In this document: piece by piece, positions 25,638-37,549 of the stretch
Position numbering within the stretch: position 1 is the first letter of the stretch
Layout of the letters: each line of letters begins with the position of its first letter
Assembly (NCBI GenBank): GCA_016708025.1
Contig: JADJGQ010000001.1
Location: forward strand, 620,001 to 684,000
Direction of reading: 5' to 3'
DNA from: a bacterium
GTDB lineage: Bacteria > Zixibacteria > MSB-5A5 > GN15 > FEB-12
Length of the DNA stretch: 64,000 bases
Notes under the pieces: model-generated
What the model saw: only the letters and a program-made list of their open reading frames with translations
Database searches by the model: none
Told to the model about the DNA's origin: nothing
Program-made: the position numbers and the translations under genes

Positions 25638-26359
25638 TCGTACAGGTCAAAGATCTCGTCTGTCGCTTTGGCGAAATTGTCGCGCTCAACGGCGTCAGTC
25701 TCGATGTTGAGAAGGGGGATGTCGTTTGCATAATTGGGCCCTCCGGTTCTGGTAAATCGACGTTGCTTCGCTGTCTAAATGCTCTCGAAGATATCACCTC
25801 AGGCGAGGTGAAGATTGACAACCATCTGTTGGACCGTCGTCATAAGCAGATACATGAGATCCGGCTGGAAGTCGGGATGGTCTTTCAGCATTTCAATCTC
25901 TTCCCACACTTGAATGTATTGGAGAATGTCAACCTCGCTCAGCAAGTAGTCCGTAAGCGTTCCAAAGAGGAAGCGACGCGGATCTCGCTTGAATTGCTGA
26001 CCAAGGTTGGACTGGCAGACAAAGTCGACGCATACCCCGGCCAGCTTTCCGGCGGACAAAAGCAGCGCGTGGCCATCGCTCGAGCGTTGGCGATGAATCC
26101 CAAGATCATGCTGTTCGACGAAGCTACCTCGGCGCTCGATCCGGAAATGATCGGCGAGGTACTCGAAGTGATGCGCCAGCTTGCCAAAGAGGGGATGACG
26201 ATGTTGGTTGTGACGCATGAGATCGGATTTGCCCGCGAGGCCGCCGATCGGATACTCTTTCTCGATGCCGGCAAGATCGTCGAATCCGGGCCCCCGTCAG
26301 AATTGCTCTCCAATCCAAAGCACCCGCGAACTCGCGAATTTCTGGCCAAGGTACTCTAA
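25634..26359 (+). CDS. amino acid ABC transporter ATP-binding protein (GlnQ/HisP family)
   Basis: A 241-residue ABC ATPase with Walker [11 protein letters not shown]-loop [11 protein letters not shown], signature LSGGQKQR, Walker [13 protein letters not shown] and the switch histidine in VVTHEIGFA. The FPH and ATSALDPEM segments are typical of polar amino-acid importers. It powers the permease encoded upstream (ATGA overlap). Its own stop overlaps the start of the following exported M1-like gene by one base, which is probably compact packing rather than function. Confidence 0.95.
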   Translation: MIVQVKDLVCRFGEIVALNGVSLDVEKGDVVCIIGPSGSGKSTLLRCLNALEDITSGEVKIDNHLLDRRHKQIHEIRLEVGMVFQHFNLFPHLNVLENVNLAQQVVRKRSKEEATRISLELLTKVGLADKVDAYPGQLSGGQKQRVAIARALAMNPKIMLFDEATSALDPEMIGEVLEVMRQLAKEGMTMLVVTHEIGFAREAADRILFLDAGKIVESGPPSELLSNPKHPRTREFLAKVL

Positions 26360-28155
26360 TGCGAAAATTACTCTGTACTCTTGGGCTGTTCTGTGCCATC
26401 GCCGCCGGATCAGCCGCTCAGCAACATGATCACGACCGGAATACCATGGCAAGTGCTCTTCCGGCCGCCGCTCAATATGGATTTAAGATCATTGTTGATG
26501 CTGAGAGCGGTGTGGTCAAGGCGACCATGGATCTGGCATATACCGGCGAGTTTACTGTCGGAACACAGTCGCTCGTATTCAGTCTTCCACAGGAATCAGG
26601 TTTCCATTTAGACAGTATTCTCTGGCGCGGAACACCAGTCGATAGTTCTCGAATTGTGATGCAGGAGGGAAGACTACTCCTGACCATTCCGATCACATCC
26701 GGCGAGATTGTTCCGCTACTCTTTTCGTTTGAGACCAGGATTGACGGTCTTCGGCATTTGTTGGATGCACCTGGCTCGATACTGGTGGATGACTGGTACC
26801 CACGACTACTTATCAGCAGCTCTGCAAGTGAATTCGATATTCCTGAGATCGGAGATTTTCACGTTGATCTGCGAGTGACCAGACCGCTGTCTATAGCCGC
26901 GCCGGGAACCTGGGTAAACGAGATCGAACAGATCGGCTCCATACCTGATCGTGCGGACACGATCCTCACCGATCTGTATGCTCGTGGCGTCGAGACTCAT
27001 GCCGACACCACGCGCCCCAGCCAGTACCTTTTCCGTATGACCGGTTCCGAGCGGTTGTCCTTTGCTGTACTAAAGGAAGCCAACTTGACTCGAATCATGT
27101 TTGACCGGCATCGACTGGATCTATTTAGTGCCGATCGATTCGATCCCGAGCAACAACGCAAGTTCATTCTGGAGATTGAACGTATTGCTCGCGCAACCGT
27201 GAAGGTAATGGGTACCATTCCCGACGGCCGCCATGCTGTGCTGGTCGGACGCCAGGACCCGATCGGACGTGCACCTGACCGACTGGCTTTTGTAAGTGCC
27301 GCATCACGTAACTCGCGGGAGATGCTGACATCGTTCGCCTGGGAACTGATCTCACAGTATTTCAATAGAGCTGAGCAACAGCCCGGCTCACTCGCCTGGT
27401 CGGAAGGGGGAGCGATCTGGTTGACCGCCTCAGTGCTGCATGACCTTTACGGCGATGATGGCTACCGCATGGTTGAGGATTGGCTGGAAAGACAACTCCC
27501 GCCTCGTGACATACGTCAACCAATGGGCAGTTCACCTTTCGCATTCATGGATAATCTGCGACGCCCCAAGCGCCCGTTGAGTTCCTCCGATTCGGCCAAA
27601 TTCGAAAGACTTTTTGCAGCGCCATCGGCTCTCCAACTCATTGCGGCAGGGACATCCGATGAAGCTGTCACATCTTTGCTGCGACGATATTCCCTGGCGT
27701 CGCGCCATCTCCATCCGACAACTAGTGAATTGGTCGATCTTGTGGCGACTGAACTGGGTGAAAAGTGGCGAACTCGACTCGCCGAGTTTCAGGGCAACCG
27801 GAAGTCGTTTGACTGGAGTCTCGAAGATGTCCATTTCGAACGATCGGGGAGTGGGTTTCTTGTTACCGTTTCAGTAGGTGCAGTAGCGCTACAGGATCAG
27901 CCAGTTGAGATCGCCATGATCGCCGGGTCAGATACAGTGATAGCAGTCCATACTCCAATATTCGCGGGGGAAAAATTCGCACCGTTTGAACAGCAGGTCT
28001 CTTTCCGACCGTCGACCATTGTCCTTGATCCGGGCCGCAAACTACCCGACCGAAACAGGCAAAACAATATCTTCCAGTCAAATCGGGTCGGGCTCAGATA
28101 CCAGAAAGAGGGAGAGGAATTTCCTACATTCCGGAGGCTCGTCAGTGGCGATTAG
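26359..28155 (+). CDS. M1-aminopeptidase-like exported protein lacking zinc ligands
   Basis: A 598-residue protein with a signal peptide (1-20), an N-terminal beta-rich domain (40-240) and a helical region resembling the M1 gluzincin fold. The place where M1 peptidases have HExxH followed by QWF reads WELISQYF (328-335), and the conserved W-x-x-EG motif is kept as LAWSEGGAIWL (345-355). The glutamate is present, but both histidine zinc ligands are replaced, so it should not be a peptidase. The C-terminal 120 residues are a strand-rich domain. Its 3' end overlaps a subtilase gene by 11 nt, suggesting joint expression. The family match is by motif spacing and carries moderate confidence; the function is unknown. 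Confidence 0.6.
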   Translation: MRKLLCTLGLFCAIAAGSAAQQHDHDRNTMASALPAAAQYGFKIIVDAESGVVKATMDLAYTGEFTVGTQSLVFSLPQESGFHLDSILWRGTPVDSSRIVMQEGRLLLTIPITSGEIVPLLFSFETRIDGLRHLLDAPGSILVDDWYPRLLISSSASEFDIPEIGDFHVDLRVTRPLSIAAPGTWVNEIEQIGSIPDRADTILTDLYARGVETHADTTRPSQYLFRMTGSERLSFAVLKEANLTRIMFDRHRLDLFSADRFDPEQQRKFILEIERIARATVKVMGTIPDGRHAVLVGRQDPIGRAPDRLAFVSAASRNSREMLTSFAWELISQYFNRAEQQPGSLAWSEGGAIWLTASVLHDLYGDDGYRMVEDWLERQLPPRDIRQPMGSSPFAFMDNLRRPKRPLSSSDSAKFERLFAAPSALQLIAAGTSDEAVTSLLRRYSLASRHLHPTTSELVDLVATELGEKWRTRLAEFQGNRKSFDWSLEDVHFERSGSGFLVTVSVGAVALQDQPVEIAMIAGSDTVIAVHTPIFAGEKFAPFEQQVSFRPSTIVLDPGRKLPDRNRQNNIFQSNRVGLRYQKEGEEFPTFRRLVSGD

Positions 28156-30115
28156 GAGAATATTGCTGATCTGGCTGTCGCTCACAAGCGGACTCCTCGC
28201 TGCAGAGAACACACGTATCTTGAATCGTGCGGCCAATACAATCGCCACTGGTGATTCGACCACCTCGCACTCATTCTGGCTCTATCTCGACAGCACTGCT
28301 ACCACTCAGGATGACATCATCCTGACCGACCGTGCCCAACGACGTCGAGCCAAAGTCGATCCCAGTGGGTACTTGCTTGATTCACGCGATCTGCAAATCT
28401 CCACCGACATAATCAATCGCATTCAGGCAACTGGTGCTCAAATTCGTCATATCTCGCGGTGGCTCCGCGCAGTTTCAGTCGAAGCTACCCCTGATCAACT
28501 TGAAAATGCACTGCGGGCGGTTCCTGTTCTTGCTGTCGATTTGGTTTCGCAATTCAAGTTGATTCGCGAGCCGGACCCGGTTCCGGCGGACAAACTAGTT
28601 GCACCATCTGATGCCACGGCTATCGAACTGAGCTATGGGCCTTCTCTTACCCAAAACAGAATTGTCTCGGCACAGAAGATGCATGCTGCGGGTTTTACCG
28701 GAAAAGGTGTTTTGATCGCGATGCTGGACACCGGGTTTAATACCGACCACCCAGCTTTTGATTCGACCAATATCATCGCCACCTGGGATTTCATTGGCGG
28801 AGATGCAGATGTTACCGGCGCCGACTGCTCCACCGATCCGCAGGATCGTCACGGCACAGGAACATTCGCCGCAGTAGGTGGATATGCTCCTGGTTCGCTC
28901 GTAGGTACGGCATTTGGCGCAGATTTCATACTGGCCAAGACAGAGATCAGTTGCGATGGCACAGAGATCAAGGTAGAAGAAGACAATTGGATCGCTGCCG
29001 CCGAATGGGCTGATTCCATCGGTGCCGACATCATCAGCTCTTCGCTGGGTTACACTGTCTTTCAGGATTCTGGCGACTATAGCATGGACCAGTTAGATGG
29101 CAACACCGCCCTCATCACGATCGCTGCCGATATCGCCGCCTCCAAAAATATACTGGTTTGCACTGCGGGTGGGAACGAAAGGGGAGATGCTTCCTGGCCG
29201 ACCATTATATTTCCTGCCGATGGTGACTCGGTTCTTGCAGTCGGCGCGACTCGTGCAGATTCTGTCATCGCTTCTTTCTCTTCTCCGGGACCATCGGCCG
29301 ACGGACGCATCAAGCCGGATATAGTCTCGATGGGGCAGTCAGTCTTCACCGCAGCTGCGATTGGTGGATACAATTTCATGTCTGGGACTTCGCTTTCAAC
29401 TCCCCTCGTGGCGGGCGGAGCCGCACTCGCTTTGGAATCCGACAGCCAGTTGACCGCTATGCAACTCCTTCAACTAATAAAGGAGACCGGTGACCGAGCG
29501 GACAATCCGGACAATGACTACGGATACGGTATGATGAATGCCGCCAGAGCCGCCAACATACTTCGCCTGATCGTGCCGGACAGCGTGGAAATCGACTCAG
29601 CCTTCTCTACCGAAATTGAGATCTCCACGACGGGCCGAAGCCTCGAAGCTCGAGAGCTGACTGGATTTAACCTCCCCGTTGGTGTTAGTGTCCAGGACAA
29701 CGGGGATGGAACCGGTCGCGTCAGATTTGATTCAAATTCAGTTCTGCAAAGACGACAAGAGATAGGACTTGTAGCGACGAACTCCACGTTTGCCGACACC
29801 GCGATGGTCATTCTTACTTATTCATCTGCAATCAGTTACCCGGTTGCCATCAATGCTTATCCGAACCCATTCACTGACCAGCTGACCGTAGTAGCGGGTG
29901 GGATCGCGGACACGGTACGATCGATCATTATTCTCACTGCCGCCGGCGAAAAGGTATGGGAAAGGGTCAACATTTCGTCCGCTTTGTCCGATACCATTAC
30001 TATTGAATGGGATGGCCGGAATCTAGCCGGTCAGTCTGTTGCGCCGGGTGTTTATCTTGTCTGTGTCACGACACAGCAAGAGGTCAGAGTCGTTAAAGTG
30101 ATGAAAGTACGGTAA
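28145..30115 (+). CDS. secreted subtilisin-like serine protease with C-terminal sorting/FlgD-Ig-like domain
   Basis: A 656-residue S8 family protease. The signal peptide is RRILLIWLSLTSGLLAA, with an inhibitor-like propeptide up to about residue 150. The catalytic domain carries Asp195 (MLDTGFNTDH), His236 (DRHGTGTF), the oxyanion Asn344 (AGGN) and Ser416 (MSGTSLSTP). The last 90 residues hold the YPNPFTD motif and WDGRNLAGQSVAPGVYLV, the sorting/FlgD-Ig type domain common on secreted FCB proteins. GTG 28145 is chosen because GGAGG (28133-28137) lies 7 nt upstream and the signal peptide follows at once; the open frame extends further back only because it overlaps the upstream gene. Confidence 0.9.
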   Translation: MAIRRILLIWLSLTSGLLAAENTRILNRAANTIATGDSTTSHSFWLYLDSTATTQDDIILTDRAQRRRAKVDPSGYLLDSRDLQISTDIINRIQATGAQIRHISRWLRAVSVEATPDQLENALRAVPVLAVDLVSQFKLIREPDPVPADKLVAPSDATAIELSYGPSLTQNRIVSAQKMHAAGFTGKGVLIAMLDTGFNTDHPAFDSTNIIATWDFIGGDADVTGADCSTDPQDRHGTGTFAAVGGYAPGSLVGTAFGADFILAKTEISCDGTEIKVEEDNWIAAAEWADSIGADIISSSLGYTVFQDSGDYSMDQLDGNTALITIAADIAASKNILVCTAGGNERGDASWPTIIFPADGDSVLAVGATRADSVIASFSSPGPSADGRIKPDIVSMGQSVFTAAAIGGYNFMSGTSLSTPLVAGGAALALESDSQLTAMQLLQLIKETGDRADNPDNDYGYGMMNAARAANILRLIVPDSVEIDSAFSTEIEISTTGRSLEARELTGFNLPVGVSVQDNGDGTGRVRFDSNSVLQRRQEIGLVATNSTFADTAMVILTYSSAISYPVAINAYPNPFTDQLTVVAGGIADTVRSIIILTAAGEKVWERVNISSALSDTITIEWDGRNLAGQSVAPGVYLVCVTTQQEVRVVKVMKVR

Positions 30116-30118
30116 GCA

Positions 30119-31072
30119 GTGATTCAGGCTATGACTACCGCTCAAGATCTCTCCGTTCGCCGATGCGCTGTCTGTCGCATCAACATGAAGTGCCGATTCG
30201 TCTATGTTGATGACGGCGTTGAGAAGCTGGTTGGATTTACGCGCGAAGAGCTGTTTGGTAAGTCATTCCTCGATTTTATTGACGAAGCCGACCGCCCCCA
30301 CTTCAGTCGCATCCTTGAACAGAGAAATCATTTCGAAGCCAACTTTGATATAACTGCCGTCAACTTATTGTCCCGCGATCAACAGCGGATCCCCGCCAAT
30401 GTCGTCGTTTCGCTGAACTTCATCGCCGGCAACCCCGTGAATTTCCAGATCATCATCGATGCCGGTTGCCAGGAAGAGCCGATCCAGCGGATCGCGTTGG
30501 AACGACTCGATTACCGCGAATTCGTCGACAAGCTGTTGTATGCCGATCCAAATTCCTACGTGGCGGACGCCCTTGATGGGATCTATGAATATCTGGGTGA
30601 TGAGCAGTGTCTGATCTACCAAGTCTCCGGTGAACAGATCGAGCCGATCTACTGGCATTCTGCCCAGCCGAAAACCGGGATCAGCATGACTCAGGAACCA
30701 AAAGCACTGCTCCAGTGGGTGGCGATCTCGGAAGAGACCTACAGCTTTCTCGATCCGGACAGTGCTCGACGCGCAGTTGAACGATCCGGACTTGCCCCAA
30801 ATGAATATATCAAACGATTGAGACTGGGCGGTGAACTCTATCTGGTCAGGGTGCTGCTGGAGGAGATCACCGAAACCGAGGAACAGCGTAATGCGCTCCG
30901 TGGAATCGATCAGGCGATTAGCCTGGCTGAGCGACTCGCCCCACAGGCGATCAACGCTGATTCCGCCTTGGTGTCCGAAGGTAGCTCAGTGCTCAACGAT
31001 TTGAGATCGTCCCTGGCCTCCGCAATGCGGATCGCCACCATGCTTGGAAAATCAAAAACGGAATCGCATTAA
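30119..31072 (+). CDS. PAS-domain protein of unknown output
   Basis: A 317-residue cytoplasmic protein. Residues about 12-120 form a PAS domain (FVYVDDGVEKLVGFTREELFGKSFLDFIDEADRPHF). The rest is largely helical, with no kinase, cyclase, phosphodiesterase or DNA-binding motif I can recognise. Starts at GTG 30119 or ATG 30131 are possible. The next gene, 19 nt on, encodes a receiver joined to a histidine phosphotransfer helix, so the two may form a signalling pair. Function unknown. Confidence 0.72.
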   Translation: MIQAMTTAQDLSVRRCAVCRINMKCRFVYVDDGVEKLVGFTREELFGKSFLDFIDEADRPHFSRILEQRNHFEANFDITAVNLLSRDQQRIPANVVVSLNFIAGNPVNFQIIIDAGCQEEPIQRIALERLDYREFVDKLLYADPNSYVADALDGIYEYLGDEQCLIYQVSGEQIEPIYWHSAQPKTGISMTQEPKALLQWVAISEETYSFLDPDSARRAVERSGLAPNEYIKRLRLGGELYLVRVLLEEITETEEQRNALRGIDQAISLAERLAPQAINADSALVSEGSSVLNDLRSSLASAMRIATMLGKSKTESH

Positions 31073-31090
31073 AGAAATCGACACACTATC

Positions 31091-31786
31091 ATGGACCTGA
31101 CTTTTGCTCTTCTCCTCGTGGAGCCGAGCAGATACCATGCACGGCTTATCGAACGGACATTGCATCAGCGATGCCCGGATGGCCGCATTGTGACTGTCCC
31201 GTCCGCCCGGGCGGCGATCAGTGAGCTGTCGGCGCGATGCTACGATATTGCGATCATTGACTACGACCTCGAAGAGTTCGATGGCATTGAACTTCTCCAA
31301 CTGATCCGTCGCGAAGCCGCCGAACTTCCCGTGATCCTGCTCTCCGCGCACAAATGCGAACAGGTGGCATCGGAAGCAATCAACTACGGCGCCTATGATT
31401 TCCTGACAAAAGATGACACCTACCATCTGGTGCTTCCCCGGATCATCCAGGATTCCCTGCGTCGCGCTTCGCTGGTTCGTAAGAACCGTGAGCTGGAAGA
31501 TCGACTCAGATCACAGGATCAGGTTGATGGGATCGCCCTCGCGTCTGCGACGCTGGCCCATGAGATCAACAATCCGCTGATGACAATCCTTGGCGTGACC
31601 GACCTGTTGAGTCAGTGCCCCGCGTTCGCCGATCCTTCTTCTCGTGAGAAATTGCGGGTGATCGAAGAATCGGCTCGACGGATCCGGTCGGCGGTCCTGA
31701 AACTGTCGAGAATGAGCGAACCGGAAGTTGTGCATACCGCCGGCGGGTTGTTGCTTGAAGCTTCTTCACGCTCAAATCGTGACTGA
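31091..31786 (+). CDS. response-regulator receiver fused to a HisKA (DHp) helix pair, no ATPase domain
   Basis: A 231-residue protein with an N-terminal receiver (Asp57 in AIIDYDLEEFDG, lysine in FLTKDD), then a helical linker and a DHp segment with the H-box ATLAHEINNPLMTILG (His157). A kinase would need a further ATPase domain of about 110 residues, but the frame ends soon after the DHp helices. Only about 90 nt remain before yicC, and no other frame there encodes N- or G-box sequence. So it is a natural receiver-phosphotransfer architecture rather than a frameshift. It could relay phosphate between a partner kinase and its own receiver. Confidence 0.8.
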   Translation: MDLTFALLLVEPSRYHARLIERTLHQRCPDGRIVTVPSARAAISELSARCYDIAIIDYDLEEFDGIELLQLIRREAAELPVILLSAHKCEQVASEAINYGAYDFLTKDDTYHLVLPRIIQDSLRRASLVRKNRELEDRLRSQDQVDGIALASATLAHEINNPLMTILGVTDLLSQCPAFADPSSREKLRVIEESARRIRSAVLKLSRMSEPEVVHTAGGLLLEASSRSNRD

Positions 31787-31820
31787 TCAATCGATTACGC
31801 GCTTTCCTCCACAATAATCA

Positions 31821-31848
31821 TTGACAACGAGCCGTCAGCGCCTATTTT
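31821..31848 (+). promoter_or_regulatory. sigma-70 promoter for yicC-gmk-rpoZ
   Basis: TTGACA (31821-31826), a 16-nt spacer and TATTTT (31843-31848), about 30 nt before the yicC ATG. Confidence 0.65.
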
Positions 31849-31877
31849 AGTCCCTTGCTTTCAAGAGGATACGCAAT

Positions 31878-32753
31878 ATGTATTCAATGACAGGCTTCGG
31901 CCGCGCAGAGGTTTCTTCACCAGTCGGTAGTTTGACCGTCGAAGTTTCCTCAGTTAATAACCGCTTCCTTGAGATGTCGGTTCGGATTCCCCGTCAGTTG
32001 TCGTTGCTGGAGATGCAGATACGAGAACTGATCTCCTCCCGCGTTAATCGCGGGCAGATCAACCTATCGGTCACACTGGACGACACCGATGCGTTGGTCC
32101 AACGAACCCTCATTAATAAGCGCCTCGCGGCGGCTTACACCAAGCAGCTACGCGCTTTGGGCAAAGAGCTGAAAATGGAAGGGGATGTCTCCCTGGAGGA
32201 GCTGGTCCTTATCCCGGATATCCTCAAGCCAGACAAAGAGAGAGTCGACCACGAGCAGGTCTGGAAGCTGGTCGAAAAAGCACTCACCAAAGCTCTGACC
32301 GACCTTATTGCTATGCGCAAGAAGGAAGGGCAGGCGATGGCGACTGATATGCAGAAGCGCCTGGTAGCCATGAAGAAAGCGATCGGCGAGATTGAAAAGA
32401 GATCCACCGGCGCCACCGTGATCTATCGCGAAAAACTGCAGCAGCGAATTGCGTCATTGCTGGAGTCCGGACAAGCTGAACAGCTTCGCCTTGAAGAAGA
32501 GATTGCGCTGTTTGCCGAACGAACAGACATTACCGAGGAATGCACTCGACTCAAAAGCCATATCGACCTGTACCAGCAGGCTTTGAAAATGAAGGAGCCG
32601 GCCGGCAAGCGGCTCAATTTCATCCTGCAGGAGATGAATCGCGAGGCGAATACGATCGGCTCCAAGTGCTCCGAGTTCGCCATCTCTTCGCTGGCGATTT
32701 CGCTCAAGGAAGAGATAGAAAAACTTCGCGAACTGGTGCAGAACGTTGAGTAA
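31878..32753 (+). CDS. yicC: YicC family endoribonuclease
   Basis: A 291-residue protein with the N-terminal YicC motif MYSMTGFGRAE, SVNNRFLEMSVRIP and the C-terminal DUF1732 signature RLNFILQEMNREANTIGSK. YicC proteins are hexameric endoribonucleases; E. coli YicC acts in small-RNA turnover. The length is normal. The order yicC, gmk, rpoZ is conserved in many bacteria and is seen here, with gmk abutting or overlapping its 3' end. Confidence 0.94.
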   Translation: MYSMTGFGRAEVSSPVGSLTVEVSSVNNRFLEMSVRIPRQLSLLEMQIRELISSRVNRGQINLSVTLDDTDALVQRTLINKRLAAAYTKQLRALGKELKMEGDVSLEELVLIPDILKPDKERVDHEQVWKLVEKALTKALTDLIAMRKKEGQAMATDMQKRLVAMKKAIGEIEKRSTGATVIYREKLQQRIASLLESGQAEQLRLEEEIALFAERTDITEECTRLKSHIDLYQQALKMKEPAGKRLNFILQEMNREANTIGSKCSEFAISSLAISLKEEIEKLRELVQNVE

Positions 32754-32775
32754 TACTTCGAGATCCGCACACTCC

Positions 32776-33405
32776 ATGACTGTTTCTCGCCCTGGAAGGA
32801 TCGTGATCATTTCGTCTCCTTCGGGAGGTGGCAAGACCTCGATCTGCCGCCGGCTACTTACTCCGGCGCGACGTCGTGCTGGCTGGACCTTTTCTGTCTC
32901 GTGTACCACACGGCAGCGGCGTCCCGGCGAACGAAACGGGCGTGAGTACCATTTCGTCGATCAGGCGAAATTCGATCAGATGGCCAAACTTGGGTACTTC
33001 GCGGAACATTTTCGGGTTCACCAGTATAACTACGGTACTCCGCGCGAGCCATTAGAGAAGGTGAGACAAAAGGGCGGCACCATCATACTGGATGTCGATA
33101 TCCAGGGCGCCTTCAAATTAAAGAAGGAATATGCCGACGCGATCATGATCTTTGTGCTGCCGCCATCGGTTCCAGAATTAAAGAAGCGGCTTCGTCAACG
33201 TGGGACCGAGACCGATCAGCAACGTCGCATTCGGTTTGAACGGGCACTGCAGGAAATGCGCGCATTCAGTAAGTTTGATTATGTCGTTGTGAATCAAGAG
33301 CTTGAAGTGGCCGCACGACAGGTTTTGAGTATCATCGAGGCGCATCCGTGCCGCATCGATAGTGTGAATGTGGAACAAATACGCTCTATAATAGGTTTAG
33401 CCTGA
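32776..33405 (+). CDS. gmk: guanylate kinase
   Basis: A 209-residue enzyme that phosphorylates GMP to GDP. The P-loop SSPSGGGKTS comes right after the first strand. The GMP-binding motifs SCTTRQRRPGERNG and YHFVDQAKFDQM, and the aspartate strand ILDVDIQGA, are clear. ATG 32776 starts 10 residues before the P-loop strand, as in most family members; an in-frame TTG at 32746 would add ten residues and overlap yicC. Neither has a convincing Shine-Dalgarno. Confidence 0.93.
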   Translation: MTVSRPGRIVIISSPSGGGKTSICRRLLTPARRRAGWTFSVSCTTRQRRPGERNGREYHFVDQAKFDQMAKLGYFAEHFRVHQYNYGTPREPLEKVRQKGGTIILDVDIQGAFKLKKEYADAIMIFVLPPSVPELKKRLRQRGTETDQQRRIRFERALQEMRAFSKFDYVVVNQELEVAARQVLSIIEAHPCRIDSVNVEQIRSIIGLA

Positions 33406-33425
33406 CGCTACCCCAGGAGGTTCGC

Positions 33426-33656
33426 ATGCAGCCAGTAAACGTCGAAAACGTCGACAAAGTCACTCGAAATCGCTACGAAGCAGTTATTGTGGCGGCGCAA
33501 CACGCCCGTCATTTGAACTCCCTTCGTCTCGCCAAGTTGAAACGGCTCAACGAGGAAGACACCGGTTCCGATATCGAATCGCGCAAGATCACGATGGTCG
33601 CACTCCGAAATCTTGTCGAGGGAAGGGTAAAGTTTGAGCGGAAAGATTCGAAATAG
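33426..33656 (+). CDS. rpoZ: DNA-directed RNA polymerase omega subunit
   Basis: A 76-residue omega subunit with the family's helix pattern: VTRNRYEAVIVAAQHARHLN, then ITMVALRNLVEGRVKF. It binds the beta-prime C-terminus and aids polymerase assembly. It has a strong AGGAGG site 6 nt upstream and follows gmk by 20 nt, the usual neighbour. Confidence 0.92.
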   Translation: MQPVNVENVDKVTRNRYEAVIVAAQHARHLNSLRLAKLKRLNEEDTGSDIESRKITMVALRNLVEGRVKFERKDSK

Positions 33657-33695
33657 GTAGAGAGTCTTCCGTCCTTTCAGTTACGCAGGAGATCA

Positions 33696-35990
<2,295 letters not shown>

Positions 35991-36015
35991 TTCTGCCGTA
36001 TCGATTGGATTCTCT

Positions 36016-36041
36016 AAGCCCATGCCCAGCATGGGCTTTTT
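36016..36041 (+). terminator. Rho-independent terminator after topA
   Basis: AAGCCCATGC (36016-36025), loop CCA, perfect complement (36029-36038), then Ts. Confidence 0.88.
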
Positions 36042-36091
36042 CATTGGGGAAACCGATTGATTCCGCCCTACAATTTCGATATGTTCGAGGC

Positions 36092-37003
36092 ATGCAACAA
36101 AAGACGCTGGTCGCGTTCCTCAAGGATCTGGCCGAAACCAAACATCGTTCCGCTAAAACGATCGAGGCATATCGTCATGACCTGAGTAACTGGCTGACCT
36201 TTCTCAATACTCAGCAGGACAAGTTTCCCTCCTCACCCAAGAATGACCCGCTCTATTTGCGCATGTATCTGCAGCAGCGGATGTCCGATGGCGTCTCCAA
36301 TCGTTCGATTGCTCGATTCCTTTCAGCTCTCTCCGGCTATCAAAGATTTCTTCAAAGGCATGGCGGGAAAGATGAGCTGTTCAAACTTCCCAGGATCAAA
36401 TACACGAGCAAGCTTCCAACGTTTGTCCCCCAGGGTGAAGCGTCGAGATTATTCGAACATGGCAATACCCGTGAGGACAAACAAACCTACTCATATTGGC
36501 GAGACTATCTGATGGTGGCGCTGTTATATGTCACCGGACTTCGGCGGGAAGAGCTTGCCGGACTGCGCGTCTCTGATATCGACCTGCATCGCGGGCTGGC
36601 CACAGTGATCGGTAAAGGGAATAAGGAGAGAATCGTACCCGTCGGCGAAGCAACTCTCGAGGACCTCAAGCGCTTTCTTGAGGTGAGACGCCTACACACC
36701 GCCGCTACAGAATCGGGTTCTCCGCACCTATTTCTCAATAAGAAAGGTGAACCGCTGACTGTCCGCTCAGTCGACCGCCTGGTGAAAGCCTTCGGCAAGG
36801 GAGAGGGATTGGAATTCACTCCGCATACCTTGCGGCATTCGTTCGCGACACATCTGTTGGAGAACGGTGCCGATCTGTTGTTGATCAAGGAGATTCTTGG
36901 ACATAGTTCGCTGTCTACTACCCAGAAATACACGCACGTCACCAGTGAAGTGATGAAAAAAGCGTACCATTCGGCGCATCCACGCTCCGGTTCCCGCAAA
37001 TAG
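36092..37003 (+). CDS. xerC: tyrosine recombinase XerC/XerD
   Basis: A 303-residue tyrosine recombinase. It has an N-terminal SAM-like core-binding domain (residues 1-90, with SAKTIEAYRHDLSNW) and a catalytic domain with the R-H-R-H-Y set: TGLRREEL, HTLRHSFATHL, LGHSSLSTTQKYTHV. It resolves chromosome dimers at dif sites. The next genes are hslV and hslU, as in many genomes with xerC-hslVU order, hence XerC. ATG 36092 gives the standard length; upstream in-frame codons run through the topA terminator and are rejected. Confidence 0.92.
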   Translation: MQQKTLVAFLKDLAETKHRSAKTIEAYRHDLSNWLTFLNTQQDKFPSSPKNDPLYLRMYLQQRMSDGVSNRSIARFLSALSGYQRFLQRHGGKDELFKLPRIKYTSKLPTFVPQGEASRLFEHGNTREDKQTYSYWRDYLMVALLYVTGLRREELAGLRVSDIDLHRGLATVIGKGNKERIVPVGEATLEDLKRFLEVRRLHTAATESGSPHLFLNKKGEPLTVRSVDRLVKAFGKGEGLEFTPHTLRHSFATHLLENGADLLLIKEILGHSSLSTTQKYTHVTSEVMKKAYHSAHPRSGSRK

Positions 37004-37012
37004 GATAAGAGA

Positions 37013-37549
37013 ATGAAACTGCATGCTACGACGATCATAGGATTGGTCTACAAAGGTCAGGCGGCCATGGCTGGCGATGGCCAGGTGACCTTTGACGATC
37101 AGATACTGAAAACCAAAGCGGTGAAGATCCGCAAGATGTATAACGGCAAGATCCTCGCCGGTTTTGCAGGCGCGGCGGCCGATGCCCTGGCATTGTATGA
37201 GCTGTTCGAGAAGAAGATCGACGAATTCAATGGTAATCTCCCGAAGGCATCGGTAGAGCTGGCCAAAGAGTGGCGCACCGACAAAACTCTGCAAAAACTT
37301 GAAGCCGTCATCGCGGTTGCCAGCAAAGAGCATATCTTTCTGATCAGCGGCAATGGCGATGTCGTCGAGCCGGATGACGGAATTGTCGCTATCGGTTCCG
37401 GAGGCGGTTATGCGCTCGCGGCCGCCCGCGCCCTGATCTTTGCCAATCCCAAAATGCCCGCAGACAAAGTCGCCGAGAAGGCCCTTGAACTGGCCGCCGA
37501 GATATGCGTCTTTACCAACAAAAATATCAGTGTGGAATCGATCAAATGA
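37013..37549 (+). CDS. hslV: ATP-dependent protease peptidase subunit HslV
   Basis: A 178-residue N-terminal-nucleophile hydrolase. After a short propeptide the mature enzyme should begin at the Thr-Thr pair in [12 protein letters not shown], with the catalytic lysine segment [19 protein letters not shown] following. It forms the HslVU protease with HslU, degrading regulatory and misfolded proteins in the cytoplasm. Its TGA overlaps the hslU ATG. Confidence 0.96.
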   Translation: MKLHATTIIGLVYKGQAAMAGDGQVTFDDQILKTKAVKIRKMYNGKILAGFAGAAADALALYELFEKKIDEFNGNLPKASVELAKEWRTDKTLQKLEAVIAVASKEHIFLISGNGDVVEPDDGIVAIGSGGGYALAAARALIFANPKMPADKVAEKALELAAEICVFTNKNISVESIK

